Below, in pieces: positions 41,903 to 53,295 of a stretch of 64,000 nucleotides of DNA. The notes under the pieces were generated by a model. It was given only the letters and a program-made list of their open reading frames with translations. It was not told the origin of the DNA and made no database searches. Each line of letters starts with the position of its first letter. The first letter of the stretch is position 1. Where the stretch lies: positions 3,238,536-3,302,535 of the forward strand of contig NC_087083.1 of assembly GCF_026151205.1 (NCBI RefSeq), in the 5' to 3' direction. The DNA is from Bolinopsis microptera (taxonomy: Eukaryota > Ctenophora > Tentaculata > Lobata > Bolinopsidae). Position numbers and translations under genes: made by a program.

Positions 41903-42443
41903 TACGATCACAAATTTTGTATATATACAGGGTGGGCCAAACGTCATTGGACATCGTTGGCCTTAATAGCTCAGTTACTGAGTGCCCAGTATGCCTGGTA
42001 TGACTTAGTATTATAGGGACTACGGGTGGAAGATGATTAATTAAAATTCCAACAGCATCTTGTTCCCTTCATTGTGCTGATTCCGGGAAGCATTCTCTTT
42101 ACGCTCTCATCATTGATCAGTGTTCCTATCACGCGATCTTGATTCGTAAATCCTCGCGCACGCAATCACATTCGTAACGTGTCGTATGCCGACTAGGATA
42201 GTCGGCATACGACTACGTCACCAGAGCTCAAGCTACTTGATCAGGCCTTACTATACATGGAATAATATGGTGTATCGCGTGTGATTGGATCCAATTATAG
42301 GAGCTGCGCAATTATTGCAGCATCTTGATCTTGTATCACCTTCCATGAAACCTAGCAGGCAGCTGGGCCAGAAATTTGAAGATATAAGGATTTTTTGTTA
42401 ATGAATATCGAAGCGAAAATCATGTAACCCTTCTATGTTTTCG

Positions 42444-42643
42444 AGGACGCTGAACACGATAAAACTGGTTATAATTATCATACTCAAGGACACATTGCTT
42501 TAAAATGCACTCGGATGTCATAGATGTTATTATAAGCTAAGTAAGGACGCTGAACACGATAAAACTGGTTATAATTATCATACTCAAGGACACATTGCTT
42601 TAAAATGCACTCGGATGTCATAGATGTTATTATAAGCTAAGTT
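42444..42643 (+). repeat. Exact 100-bp tandem duplication
   Basis: 42444-42543 and 42544-42643 are identical (both begin AGGACGCTGAACACG). No mismatches seen, so the event is recent. Confidence 0.95.
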
Positions 42644-43054
42644 AAGCGCCTGAGCGGCTGATCGGATGGCATTAGTCTCTCTGCCGAATCTCAGTAATTG
42701 TAAACAATGACTCTAGTTCTCAGCTAATGATCGGGCTTTAATGAAGGAAAGATCTCGAGTTCAGAAGACGAAAAATTTTTTTCCAAATATTTGCTTAAGA
42801 TCAACGAATACAGATATCAACCAATATCGAAAAGGACTACCAAGGATTGTATCGGGACCTCTATAAGCAGTACTCACGTCTTAATAGCGTTTTCAGGATG
42901 CACTAGCAGTATTTTAGGATTGTGTTAGGGCTACTTACCGGTAGGTTGACGCTCCTGTTATATGAATGGCTTTATATATAGTAAGATACGGTATCTTAGA
43001 ACTTTAGACGCCATAATAAACCCCAATTGATATAATGTATAAATTTTAGATAAA

Positions 43055-43980
43055 CTAGCAGGAACCCGTATAACCCTAAAATGGTGTCAAGACTCAAGAC
43101 TCAAGAGACTAAAATAATTATTACCTACCACAAGAGACTACCATTCTTTGAAACACCTATCCTTGAAACCGAGGACCACGTCATAAATGAATGCCCCAGC
43201 TACAACTCCCTCCGGTCCAACCTCTCAGACAACCTTAAAAGCCTCATAATGCTCAAAGAATATGGGGCCATCATGAACTCATTCCATGCAACTGAATTTG
43301 GAAAGTACCTCACAGAATCCTTTCACCTTCGACATCCTCCTGAAAAGAAGTCTTAGTAATCACCTCCTAAGAAGTCCTAGTAGTAGTAATCACCACCTAA
43401 CAGACTCTCAAACCTTCGAAATCCTATGAATAAGTCCTAATCCTCGCTTCACGTCCCCTACTCATCTCCTTCATCGTCCCATCAACTTATATAGTTTTTA
43501 AGTCTAACCTATCTCCTTGGACTTGCTTTTATGCACACATCCAGAATTTTTATTAGCATTTAAATTGTTTTATTTGATTTTATTTCAACTTCGTGATATT
43601 GTAACGCGGTTAAATTTTAAGATTTTAAGATTTTATTTTCATACTTTTATTCGGCTTTTGTTTTATATCTGAGCTTATTTATTAATTGATGTATAGCCAA
43701 AACGAGTTCGTTAGTGTTCTCCTTGGTAATTTCAAGTTTAATTCCAGTTTAATTCCAGTTTAATTCCCATTTAATTCGCGTTTTTGACACCACTTGGGGG
43801 TCCAAATTTTGGGCTCTAAAACTCCTATTCCTTGGCCAATTTTTATTTTTTCATGCTGATTTGGAGGCCATTAAAGCATTTGACCCAGTCAAAAAAGTTT
43901 CAGTTGTATATCCTTTACGTTTTTTGCGGAAAGTCGCGTTAAAGTTGATACCGTGGTGTCAGTAAAATGGTACGGATCCA
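43055..43980 (+). repeat. Dispersed repeat R, copy 3, split by a LINE fragment
   Basis: The left part (43055-43130, GCAGGAACCCGT to ATTATTACCTA) and the right part (from ATTTAATTCGCG at about 43770) are contiguous in the other two copies. A roughly 640-bp LINE tail has inserted between the two arms of its TGGTGTCAA/TTGACACCA inverted pair. Confidence 0.75.
43130..43356 (+). pseudogene. LINE C-terminal fragment inside repeat R
   Basis: Encodes ETEDHVINECPSYNSLRSNL, matching the DEKHVLTDCSLYDDLRRNI segment of the LINE at 23402-25833, then the C-terminus and a 3' UTR to about 43768. The 3' end has three GTTTAATTCC-type repeats. Heavily 5' truncated. Confidence 0.65.
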
Positions 43981-44899
43981 TCCATAGATATCGTCTCGCT
44001 TTATATATAGTGAGATATTGATATTGGTGAGCTTGGGCCAAAACTCGCCTATATCAGGGGGATTAATATAGATCGCAAATACATATTAAATCGATAACGG
44101 ATTATAACTGCGAATTGATTAAACAACACGTGCACTTGAGTGGAAAATTTGAACATCAGGCGCTGAGAAAATTATCTCCTGCAGAGCACAATTCTAGGAG
44201 TGAGGTGAGAAACTAAGCGAGTTAATTTTCCGAGCCTCGACTTGAAAAATCGTAATCGACAATTTGCTCTCCTTTTTGCCGTAATTATTGGCTTTGAAAA
44301 TCATGTCTTCAGCCACAAAAGTACCATTGCCGAAGGATAGAGCTGGAGATAATTTTCCAAGAAACGTTCATGTAAATGAAAATTGTTCCCAATTTTCGAC
44401 TAATGATTACTTTAAGATTGTTTGAAAAATCGACTATCATGATCGTAAGTTATATGAAGAAGCCACTACTATGAAAATTACAAAAACATTACTGTACAAG
44501 TCCAGCTGTTTGTGGGTGACAAATAGTAACGTTACGCTACAAGCACTCGTACATAACAATGTCTTGGTTGATCATTGATGCGGCTAGTGATCATTATTCA
44601 ACATTTGCTAGATGTGACCACTGACCACGTGCCATACCTTCGTCCCAGACAATTATAATATAACAATTATTTTAAATTAAAGGTTATTTTAATCTATAAA
44701 GCGGACCTATGAATGCAATTGACCACTCAAATTATGAAGTTTTACACTTTAATAGTTTCCACTTTGGTTTTATTTCATTATTTCTTAATTATTATCTTAA
44801 TAAGATTTGTTTGAGGAAATTTAAAAAATCAGTTATGTTTTAATTTCTCTTCATCATCTAGCTCTGTACTGTAGTATGGCTTTTATTTGGCAACGACAA
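43981..44899. other. Interior of the 4-kb element, non-coding
   Basis: AT-rich. A 40-codon frame starts at 44304 (MSSATKVPLPKDRAGDNF) but has no recognisable relative. No further structure seen. Confidence 0.4.
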
Positions 44900-45230
44900 A
44901 AACATAGGGTTACATGATTTTCGCTTCGATATTCATTAACAAAAAATCCTTCTATCTTCAAATTTCTGGCCCAGCTGCGTCCTAGGTTCAAAAGGTGATA
45001 CAAGATCAAGATGCTGCAATAATTGCGCAGCTCCTATAATTGGATCCAATTACACGCGATACACTATACTGTTCCATGTAAGGCACGCAATCACACGTTA
45101 TGAATGTGATTGCGTGCCCGAGGATTTACAAATCAAGATCGCGTGATAGAATCAGCGGTCACGTGATAGGGCCGACTGTCACGTGACCTCAGTTATCCCT
45201 TATATGGCACAAGTAGCTACAATTGATCAG

Positions 45231-45872
45231 CTCTTAACCAAGGTTGTTAAATACGTCAAATTTTCGTGAAAGAATACGACGTATTCGGTTCTAATAAAGA
45301 ATACGTCGTAATACGCCGGAATACGGTAATTTCTATGGATTGTTAAATACGTCCAAGAATACGCCATAATACGCCGTAATACGCTGATTTGTCAAAATTA
45401 AACATTACAGCTGCGCGCCACCCTCATCATTGATCATGCATTAAAGGAGTGCAGTTATACATGATAACTTAAATTTGTAATCAAATTTCATGGATAATCC
45501 GATAAGCTAACATTTTTTGCGAAATTATCAATTACATATTAATACATATTTAATGATTTTGATGTTCAGAGAGCGAGAAGTTCGTCAAGATCAGTCAGCT
45601 TCACAGTGCACTACTCCGGTCTGGGAATTAATTTTTCAGTTTGTTAGCCGTCAGTAATTACTAATTAGGGATTAGAGGCTGCTCCTAAAACGATCTCGCA
45701 ATTATCAAAGTTTAAGACCATTTTCTAAAGTTCAGTCCCCTCAACATATTTGAATTTTTGAATTTTTTGAATAAAGAATACGTCGTAATACGTCAATTTT
45801 CGAGGATTAATACGTATTCGTATTCCAATACGTATTCCCTCCAAATACGTATTTAACAACCTTGCTCTTAAC
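45231..45872. mobile_element. hAT-like MITE with 8-bp target-site duplication
   Basis: Element 45239-45864 (626 bp) has ends CAAGGTTGTTAAATACG and the reverse complement. It is flanked by exact CTCTTAAC duplications (45231-45238, 45865-45872). Both subterminal regions are packed with AATACGTCGTAATACG-type motifs in mirrored order. No transposase. Removing it restores the right arm of the surrounding 4-kb element. Confidence 0.85.
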
Positions 45873-46414
45873 TGGGCTGCAATCCTTGACAGGCCTTTAA
45901 TTACCCAATTTTAAATTAACGATATCTCATTCTACAGTATGATGAGAAGGTAAAGAGAATGCTTCCCGGAATCAGCACAATGAAGGTAACAAGATGCTGT
46001 TGGAATTTTAATTATTCGTCTTCCACCCGTAGTCCCTACAAACTTTACAAATACGAATAATAACGGTTCACGTACTGTAGTGCGACACGTACTCTAGTGC
46101 GACACGTACCATAGTGCGAAACCTCCAAGATCGACACTGTCGCAGTAGAGTACGCTACCTGGATCGTAGTGCGACACGTACCCTAGTGCGACAGAGAATT
46201 TTCAAGGCCGACACTGTCGCACTACAGTGCGCTACCTGGACTGTAGTGCGACACGTACTAAAGTGCGACAAAACACTTTACACATTCAATACAAATTTTA
46301 CTTACCATTTTTAATGACAAGAGTGTAGTCGTGTATGAGTAATGGGGTTAAATATAAAATCAAAGATTGCAATCACAATATTCAATTCAAAATCATTGTT
46401 CCAACACACTTCAA

Positions 46415-46662
46415 CTAATCCATTCTGTCATAATCATCGTAGCTATCAATCACAGCGTTCAAGCGACGGTCGTAATCAGTCCACTCCTTCATTCGGCGAG
46501 GAGGTAGTTGTCTGAGCATCTTCATTCTTCTGGTTGATCTTCCATTGGGTTAGATCCTGCTCCTTCTTCAGGACGTCGATAAATCGCCAGATAGTAGGGT
46601 TGGTGCAGCCCATCAAGGGGGAGAGGAGGTTTGTGTTCCGACCCAGGTACGTTCGTAGTAGT
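46415..46662 (-). pseudogene. MULE transposase C-terminal fragment
   Basis: Reading downstream of the FLYWCH frame on the minus strand: LMGCTNPTIWRFIDVLKKEQ, typical of the last part of MULE-associated ORFs. A one-base frameshift follows, then KEWTDYDRRLNAVIDSYDDY and a stop at 46415. The catalytic middle has been lost. Confidence 0.6.
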
Positions 46663-46664
46663 CA

Positions 46665-46889
46665 CTAGGCAGCAAAGGAATCCATCTCCGAGGGAAGGGT
46701 TGCTTTCAGCTGCGTCCAGGTCACAGTAGTGCTGTTCGTCAGACTGAGACGTCCGGAGCAGGTCTTCTCAGTGCATCGCCAGTAGGTCTTGTCGTCGCGA
46801 TTCTTATCCAGGCAGTAGCGGTATCCGTCGTGGATAACGTTTCTTGAACCAGTAGTGCGTCCAGGAATGAGGGTGATTGAAGAAGACAT
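46665..46889 (-). CDS. FLYWCH-type zinc-finger fragment of a MULE
   Basis: 74 residues from ATG at 46889. RNVIHDGYRYCLDKNRDDKT followed by YWRCTEKTCSGRLSL has the spacing of FLYWCH fingers (G-Y-x-Y...WRC....C.GRL), a DNA-binding module commonly fused to Mutator-like transposases. The C-terminal histidines are missing because the frame diverges after SLTNSTT. Deleted element; probably not functional on its own. Confidence 0.65.
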   Translation of the reverse strand: MSSSITLIPGRTTGSRNVIHDGYRYCLDKNRDDKTYWRCTEKTCSGRLSLTNSTTVTWTQLKATLPSEMDSFAA

Positions 46890-47462
46890 GTTGATGTTGT
46901 TCGATGCTTTGGTAGAATCATCGTGACCTTATTTATGGCCCAAGCATATGAACTTGTTATCCCAATCGGAGATATACCTTCATACGATGCGTGTGATAGG
47001 AATGAGGATCATATGCTGCTTAAGAGTTACCCAGTGGATCACACACTGCATACGTGGCTTGAACTGACCCGAAGGAATTATGATCAGTGGATAACTTCGA
47101 AACACGTGATGTGAACCGACGAATCGTATTCGCAAGATCACTTCGAAATAAGTGACGTGAACCGACCCGACGAATCACTTAATGGTCCATAAGAAGGATA
47201 AGATGTGCCTGAACTTGGATATAAGTCAGGATATTTTGTCGCATTAGAGTACGCTACCTGGATCGTAGTGCGACACGTACGGTAGTGCGACAGAGGGTGT
47301 TTTTGTCGGACTTCGCACTAAAGTACGTGTCGCTCTAGAGTATGTGTCGCACTACAGTACGATTACCCCTCACTGTACAGGTACCCAGTTAGCTGGTTCG
47401 CTGTGGAAGTGTAGCTGATGTCTTCTACTGTGGAGGTACTGGTCTGTGAGCTGCTTCTCTGG

Positions 47463-48140
47463 TATTGTGACGTCATCGCTAGATAACGGATAGTTACTGT
47501 GATGTCATCACTAGATTACGGCTAGTTACTGTGACGTCATCACTAGATAACGGCTAGTTACTGTGACGTCATCACTAGATAACGGCTAGTTACTGTGACG
47601 TCATCACTAGATAACGGCTAGTTACTGTGACGTCATCACTAGATAACGGCTAGTTACTGTGATGTCATCACTAGATTACGGCTAGTTACTGTGACGTCAT
47701 CACTAGATAACGGCTAGTTACTGTGACGTCATCACTAGATAACGGCTAGTTACTGTGACGTCATCACTAGATAACGGCTAGTTACTGTGACGTCATCACT
47801 AGATAACGGCTAGTTACTGTGATGTCATCACTAGATTACGGCTAGTTACTGTGACGTCATCACTAGATAACGGCTAGTTACTGTGACGTCATCACTAGAT
47901 AACGGCTAGTTACTGTGACGTCATCACTAGATAACGGCTAGTTACTGTGACGTCATGGCTAGATAACGGCTAGTTACTGTGACGTCATCGCTAGATAACG
48001 GATTGTTACTGTGACGTCATCGCTAGATAACGGATTGTTACTGTGACGTCATCACTAGATAACGGCTAGTTACTGTGACGTCATCACTAGATAACGGCTA
48101 GTTACTGTGACGTCATCACTAGATAACGGCTAGTTACTAA
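47463..48140. repeat. 32-bp tandem array carrying palindromic TGACGTCA in nearly every unit
   Basis: Twenty-one units (unit GTTACTGTGACGTCATCACT then AGATAACGGCTA). The octamer, the consensus cAMP-response element / ATF-CREB site, starts at 47468 and recurs every 32 bp to 48108. Eighteen copies are perfect and three (47500, 47660, 47820) read TGATGTCA, together with a linked ATTACGG change, exactly 160 bp apart. So there is a five-unit higher-order repeat. Binding is inferred. Confidence 0.95.
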
Positions 48141-48564
48141 GCCATGACGTAACTAGCATAAGTATAATAATTACAGAAAACTTTTTTAATCAAGCCTGTA
48201 ATATAATTATAGCTGAGCACATCCTGATGCACTATTTTGAAGGCATGCTAAAGATGTGAATTGTGATGGGGATATTTTTTCTGTCACGTGACAACAATTA
48301 ACCAATCAGCAACAACAATTGACGAATCACACCCAAGAAACACTGCCATGTCTCAATCAAAACAATATTCCTCGCCTCCCCAGTCTTCACCTGCACAGCC
48401 CACATATAATTATATAACGAATTGTGGAAACAGGTACATGACGACACAAAGCAAACCCTAGCTCGAATATCACGTACAGGATATGACAATATAAAAGCGG
48501 GAGGTGAAGGCTACCAGCTCTCATTTAAGAAAATGTGAACGGTCAGTTATGGGAAATTTAAAAT
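48141..48564. other. Non-coding
   Basis: AT-rich sequence after the 32-bp array. No gene or repeat recognised. Confidence 0.4.
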
Positions 48565-48858
48565 AGTACGGTAAATCGGGGTACACGGTAAATCGGGGTA
48601 CACGGTAAATGGGGTACACGGTAAATCGGGGTACACGGTAAATCGGGGTACACGGTAAATCAGGGTACACGGTGAATCATGGTGCACGGTAAATAGGGGT
48701 TAAGGGGTAAACGGTAAATTGGGGTGCACAGTAAATCAGGGTGCATGGTAAATCAGGGTGCATGGTAAATCGGGGTACACGGTAAATCTGGGTGCACGGT
48801 ATATCAGGGTGCACGGTGAATCGGGATGCCTGGAAAATCATGGTGCACGGTAAATCAC
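48565..48858 (+). repeat. 17-bp minisatellite
   Basis: About 17 units of CGGTAAATCGGGGTACA, clean on the left and increasingly divergent to the right (ATCAGGGTGCA forms). One reverse-complement unit (CCCGATTTACCGTGCCCC) lies in intron 2 of the adhesion GPCR at 53357. Confidence 0.9.
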
Positions 48859-49204
48859 ATTGGTTTTTTTTTTCTTTAAGTCAGGAATGTCAAGGATTTT
48901 AATTGACAGGTATAAATGATATTTAAAGAAAATAATAAAACAAGCTTTAAAGCATTAACAAAACATCAGCTATTATCTGAAACACAATGTCACTTAACTA
49001 ACACAACTGAACTGTTCCCTGAGCAGCATAATCCGGTTATTTTACTGATAAAATGCTTGTCTGTGTGGTAAGTGGTTATCACTGTTTGATTTGTCGTCAT
49101 ATGTGACACACAAATATTTGAATATTAGTAAATGTGCCATATATTTGTTTTAATTCACGAGGCTACGCAAGAATGAAAAGGTTTGTCACCAAATTACGAG
49201 TGGA
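48859..49204. other. Non-coding
   Basis: AT-rich; nothing recognised. Confidence 0.4.
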
Positions 49205-49457
49205 ACCTATTTGGTTACTCGGTTACTTATGGTAGTGGTTACTCAGTTACTTATGGTAGTGGTTACTCGGTTACTTATGGTAGTGGTTACTCGGTTACTT
49301 ATGGTAGTGGTTACTTGTGACAGTGATTACTAATGGTTACTTGTGACAGTGGTTACTAATGGTTACTCGTGACAGTGGTTACTAATGGTTACTCGTGACA
49401 GTGGTTACTAATGGTTACTCGTGACAGTGGTTACTAATGGTTACTCGTGACAGTGGT
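49205..49457 (+). repeat. Composite 24/26-bp minisatellite
   Basis: Left half: about four copies of TTACTCGGTTACTTATGGTA plus GTGG. Right half: about five copies of TTACTAATGGTTACTCGTGA plus CAGTGG. The right-half unit is the reverse complement of the array at 26280-26460. Confidence 0.9.
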
Positions 49458-49769
49458 ATATTTCAAGTCTGAAAGTGTAAATACACTTTTTCGAAAACTT
49501 AGTCTGTTGTAAGTTTCTAAAATACTTCAGAAGCTAGCGATAAATTATATTATATAGTAAAGGAATAATTATGCAAATTTAAGTAATTTCAAAATTATGA
49601 ATATTTTCATTGGATGGTAATGTTCTATATTTTAATAATGCAACAAATTCTTCTCGTTACAATCTGGATACAAATCACTAATCAGCACCAATATCGACGC
49701 TATACAATAACTATAAGATGTTGCTATGGTAACTAGTACTACACTGTTGCCAAGCAACCGGGTTGCTTG

Positions 49770-52710
49770 TGCTACAATAAATACCTACTACCTAGCTATT
49801 TCTGATACGCGATATATATCATTTTAGAAATCAACTTCTGTACTCATACTTTATCTTAGTAGAACACAATGCCCACTCAATACCTAAGATATCTTCCGTT
49901 CCTGATCAGGAATACAAGAAAAAGTAGGTAGTGCGCCATCGACAGTGAGCCGCGCGTGCCGACTGTAGGATGGTTTTTTAGCGCTAATTTCGGCCAGCAC
50001 AATTTTCTTCAAACAAATAGATATTGAGTATTAGTAGAGGCTCTTACGGGCAAAAAGACGTGTTTTCTGCTACGAGTTTAGAGACCTAACCGCTAATTGG
50101 ACACAATAGTATGATGTCTAAGGATCGATAATATGTTAAGAAGTATAAATTTGGCCTTATTAGTCACGTGCTATACCAATGCGCGTTTTAAATTTTGACA
50201 GTCTATTAGTCTAAGGCAAATAGAGTAATTATATTCATATTTTGTCAGCAATAAGATCACATTATTTTCTATTTGGTGTGAAAATATGAGCTAGAACGGA
50301 CATAATCTCGCTGAGTTATAGCTGTTTGAAATTTATGATGAACGCGCGGGTGCCAATTGATAACAACTAAATGCTTTTGCGCGTAGTGCGCGTCGAAAAT
50401 TGGCAAAAACGCTTGCGGAGTGACAATATTCAAACTTCAATAAAGTATATGAAGTGGGTACTTCTCGGAAAGGAAAAATTTAGGCAAACACGATGTGACT
50501 ATTTTTGGGTTGATTTAATACAACTGCAAAAAATTATTCAAACTTCAAGCAAAAAAGTCAAAATTTTTACCACTTTTTTGGATTTTTACCCCCAAAAAAA
50601 TAGAGGGATTTTTCAAATTTTTATATCATCTTGTGCGGCTGTGTTTCAGCTATCTCCATGCAAGTTTTGCCGACATGCCAACAAAATTAACTTGTTCAAA
50701 ATATCAAAAAACATGGTTTTTTGGCCTATTTTTGGCCCAAAAATCGGTTTTTTGCGATTTTACCCCCAAAAAGTCAGTCCAATCATCTTAAAACCACTTT
50801 TAATCGATTCTACGGTCAAAAATACGTCTAGTAAGGTGTATCTGGGGTCCCTAGCGTATCGAGCAGACAATGCCCGTAAGAGCCTCTACTATATCCTTCC
50901 CAACCTCCAATTGCAACAAAAATTGGTAACCTTACTCATAGACTTACAAGGAAAGTGTCCGACAAATTTAAAGCATATCCAACCATCAGACATTATGTTA
51001 CAGCTAAAAGCAGCGTATTTTGCCCCATTTTTATCACTATATCAACTCCGATATCCACCAAATTTTTCGGACAGTTGTGAAAGCTTTATTGGAAGGTCGT
51101 CGCCAATTTCCAGAATGATCTCATTTAAGGAACTGAAGATAAATCCGAAGAATACGACAAAAATGGTCAAATTTGGACGAATTTGGTCAAATTACGCGAC
51201 TTTTACAGCTGCTTTTGCTCCAAAAGCCGCGCACCATCAAATATGGCACCTAGGCGAAACTCACTGATCTTTCCAAAAAGGTATGACAAATTTTGTATTG
51301 TGAAAATTCTCACAGTCTCTAGAAAACAGTGGTACAAAAATTTTAAAAATCCGAGCAAGTTTATTTTTTATCGTGCACCTCCTAGAAAAAGGATATTCTA
51401 CTCAAGTCTCAATTCCAGAATGTAAGATCATTTCATGCTTTATAACTTTACAATGTGATATACAGGGTGTACCACAGAAAGTGTGACTTTTTTACGAAAT
51501 GATACAAAATATTATGAAGGAGCAGTTGCTGTATATCATGCATTTAAACACTCTTACATTACTCGAGATGATTAACACCAGCACAGAAAAATACATCCTC
51601 CAAACTTGAGAGAAAGGACATTTGGAGATTTTATTTCGCATCATGTTATTCCGGCCCTATTATTACCTGGGGACCCCATGCTATTATATAATGTTCATAA
51701 AAATATAGAGATTCGTTAGAGCAACTGTTGGGAAAGTTATCGAGCGCAGATAGTAACTTTTTAAAAAAATGTATTGTTCACCAGATAAGAGTTTTTGATA
51801 CTTAAAATTCTGACAACAGAATTAAACTTCCCAGTGCATATGCGGTGTTGCTGGTCATTTATTCCCATGTACTTGTAGCAATGTCACGGTTGTGTTTTAC
51901 CCAGGTGTATCTATCAAGGATGTGAATACCAGGTTTTGCTAAGAGCAAGGGACTTACTACTACTAGTAGTACTCAATATGGTTTTCTGTACAACGTGCTG
52001 GTTGTTTCATTTGCATTGGAATGCAATGTTGCCTTGTGGGCAGTTTTGTATTACAGGAGATATATTATATCTATTGGTAGACGTCCTTGTGCAACATGCG
52101 TTCTCATATGAATGGTCCCCGCTAATAACACGTGATACTAGCACGTGACCCCGCTAATAACACGTGACAATAGCACTCGACCCCGCTAATAGCGGACACT
52201 CGTCCCTCACCTTGCTGCTGTTCATCCACATATTGGGCAACTCTTTCTGTTGAATGATAGAAATATAGAAACATAGGTGCTGGTATTTGATTCGAATGGC
52301 TAGTTTATATTAAAATTCCCCTTTTTCGTAATTATTTTTCATTTGTTGTATTAGTGGCATCGCATAAGTTCTGAATTCTCATTATTTTCTCCTTTTAAAT
52401 TTCTGTAATCTATAGGGCCCCGCTCTATACTACAGTTTTTTTACGGTTCACAAGCGTGAACATAGTTTGCATATTGTAAGCATGTAGGACGGTTTCTGCA
52501 TTGTTGCTATATTATGGTTACTTCATTATTGTTATGGTAGTTATTATTAGAGTATTAGCCATAAAGGAGTATCCCATATTTTAGTGACAATACCAAATAG
52601 AGTCACATTGTCCACAGCTTTGCACGCAGTTCAACTTTCATGTGAGATGAACTTATTATCAAGTAAAAATACGTTCCTTTTAATAACGTTCATTATTCAT
52701 AGGTTAGGGC
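49770..52710 (+). repeat. 5' flank of the adhesion GPCR, segmental duplicate of 14.89-16.54 kb
   Basis: Matches the upstream flank of copy 1 in order and orientation, apart from the hAT-like insertion at 49925 and small indels. It includes the same mariner-like end near 51463, GTATTACAGGAGATATATTA near 52050, and the region immediately before the signal-peptide exon. Confidence 0.8.
49917..51391. mobile_element. hAT-like non-autonomous element (about 1.46 kb)
   Basis: Inserted between two copies of AGAAAAAG. The paralogous flank at 15060 has the uninterrupted site (AAAGAAAAAGGATATTC). Ends are short imperfect inverted repeats (TAGGTAGTGCGC; reverse strand TAGGAGGTGCAC). Inside, AGTAGAGGCTCTTACGGGCA (50033) is exactly inverted at 50871-50890. 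The one long frame (50371-51267) has no recognisable similarity and AT-biased composition. Confidence 0.75.
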
Positions 52711-53295
52711 ATGCTAGTTCGGAAAATCCTAGTAGCCCACAGTTTGCTCTGGATTCTAGGACAAGTTTGTGCGTCTAATTACAGTATGTTGGACGATTCT
52801 AAATTTTACAGAATAATAAGTATAGATTGATTTTCTTATAGTTATGTACCTCATTGCTGGAAGTTCAATGATTTGATTTAATGAACACTTATATCTGAAG
52901 AATGAACTGTATTCGTTAATGTATTATGAAGCGTTGTGTACATTGCTACGTGTACTATACTAGTGTAACTAGGTACAAGTTAAGTTATTACTTTTCAGAA
53001 CTGAAAACTCAGAATGCCTTTGTACCTGCTGCTGAAGCTGGGATAAAGTTCTCGAATGGAACTGGTGCATGGCAAGAGAGTCCAGTGCCATCACCTGCTG
53101 TTTGTCAACTGGACGAAGTAGAAGCAATCCTGGAGAGTGAACAAGAAAACACTGTTTATAAGATGACCCTGGAAGGAGAAGGTGTAGATATCTCCATAAC
53201 ACTAACACCAAATAAGGATAATAACAAAAGAAAAATCGAGTTCGAGGATCTGCAGAATGAAGATGCTCGGACTGATCTACGAAGTGAAAGCGCAG
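52711..53295 (+). CDS. Adhesion GPCR exons 1-2 (52711-52783; 52999-53295)
   Basis: Exon 1 encodes MLVRKILVAHSLLWILGQ and VCASNY; donor A|GTATGT. Exon 2 starts after TTTTCAG and encodes LKTQNAFVPAAEAGIKFSNG through RTDLRSESAG, with donor CAG|GTATGG. Both junctions are phase 1. Intron 1 keeps the empty LINE target (ACACTTATATCTGAAG). This pair is what was duplicated at 16538-20298 and 22238-22852. Confidence 0.8.

Larger units (their letters stand above)
42015..46037. mobile_element. 4-kb element with ~425-bp terminal inverted repeats, internally invaded
   Basis: Left arm 42015-42440 and right arm 44900-46037 are inverted copies (outer end AGGGACTACGGGTGGAAG; shared CAGCATCTTGTT, GATCCAATTATAGGAGCTGC, AATCATGTAACCC). 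The right arm is split by a 626-bp hAT-like MITE at 45239. The interior holds a 100-bp duplication, repeat R and a LINE fragment, but no transposase that I can recognise. It is probably a non-autonomous DNA element. Confidence 0.7.
46071..47361 (-). mobile_element. Deleted MULE-type element with ~50-bp terminal inverted repeats
   Basis: Ends are inverted copies beginning CGTACTGTAGTGCGACAC, and the subterminal regions contain many TAGTGCGACACGTAC units. Inside, on the minus strand, are a FLYWCH zinc-finger start and a MULE transposase C-terminus, but no catalytic domain. So this is an internal-deletion derivative of an autonomous MULE. Flanking 9-mers are not identical, so the target duplication is unclear. 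Confidence 0.7.

Noticed and set aside
50371-51267. 298-codon frame within the hAT-like insertion as a transposase
   Set aside because: No DDE or BED-type motifs, AT-driven residue composition and no recognisable domain.
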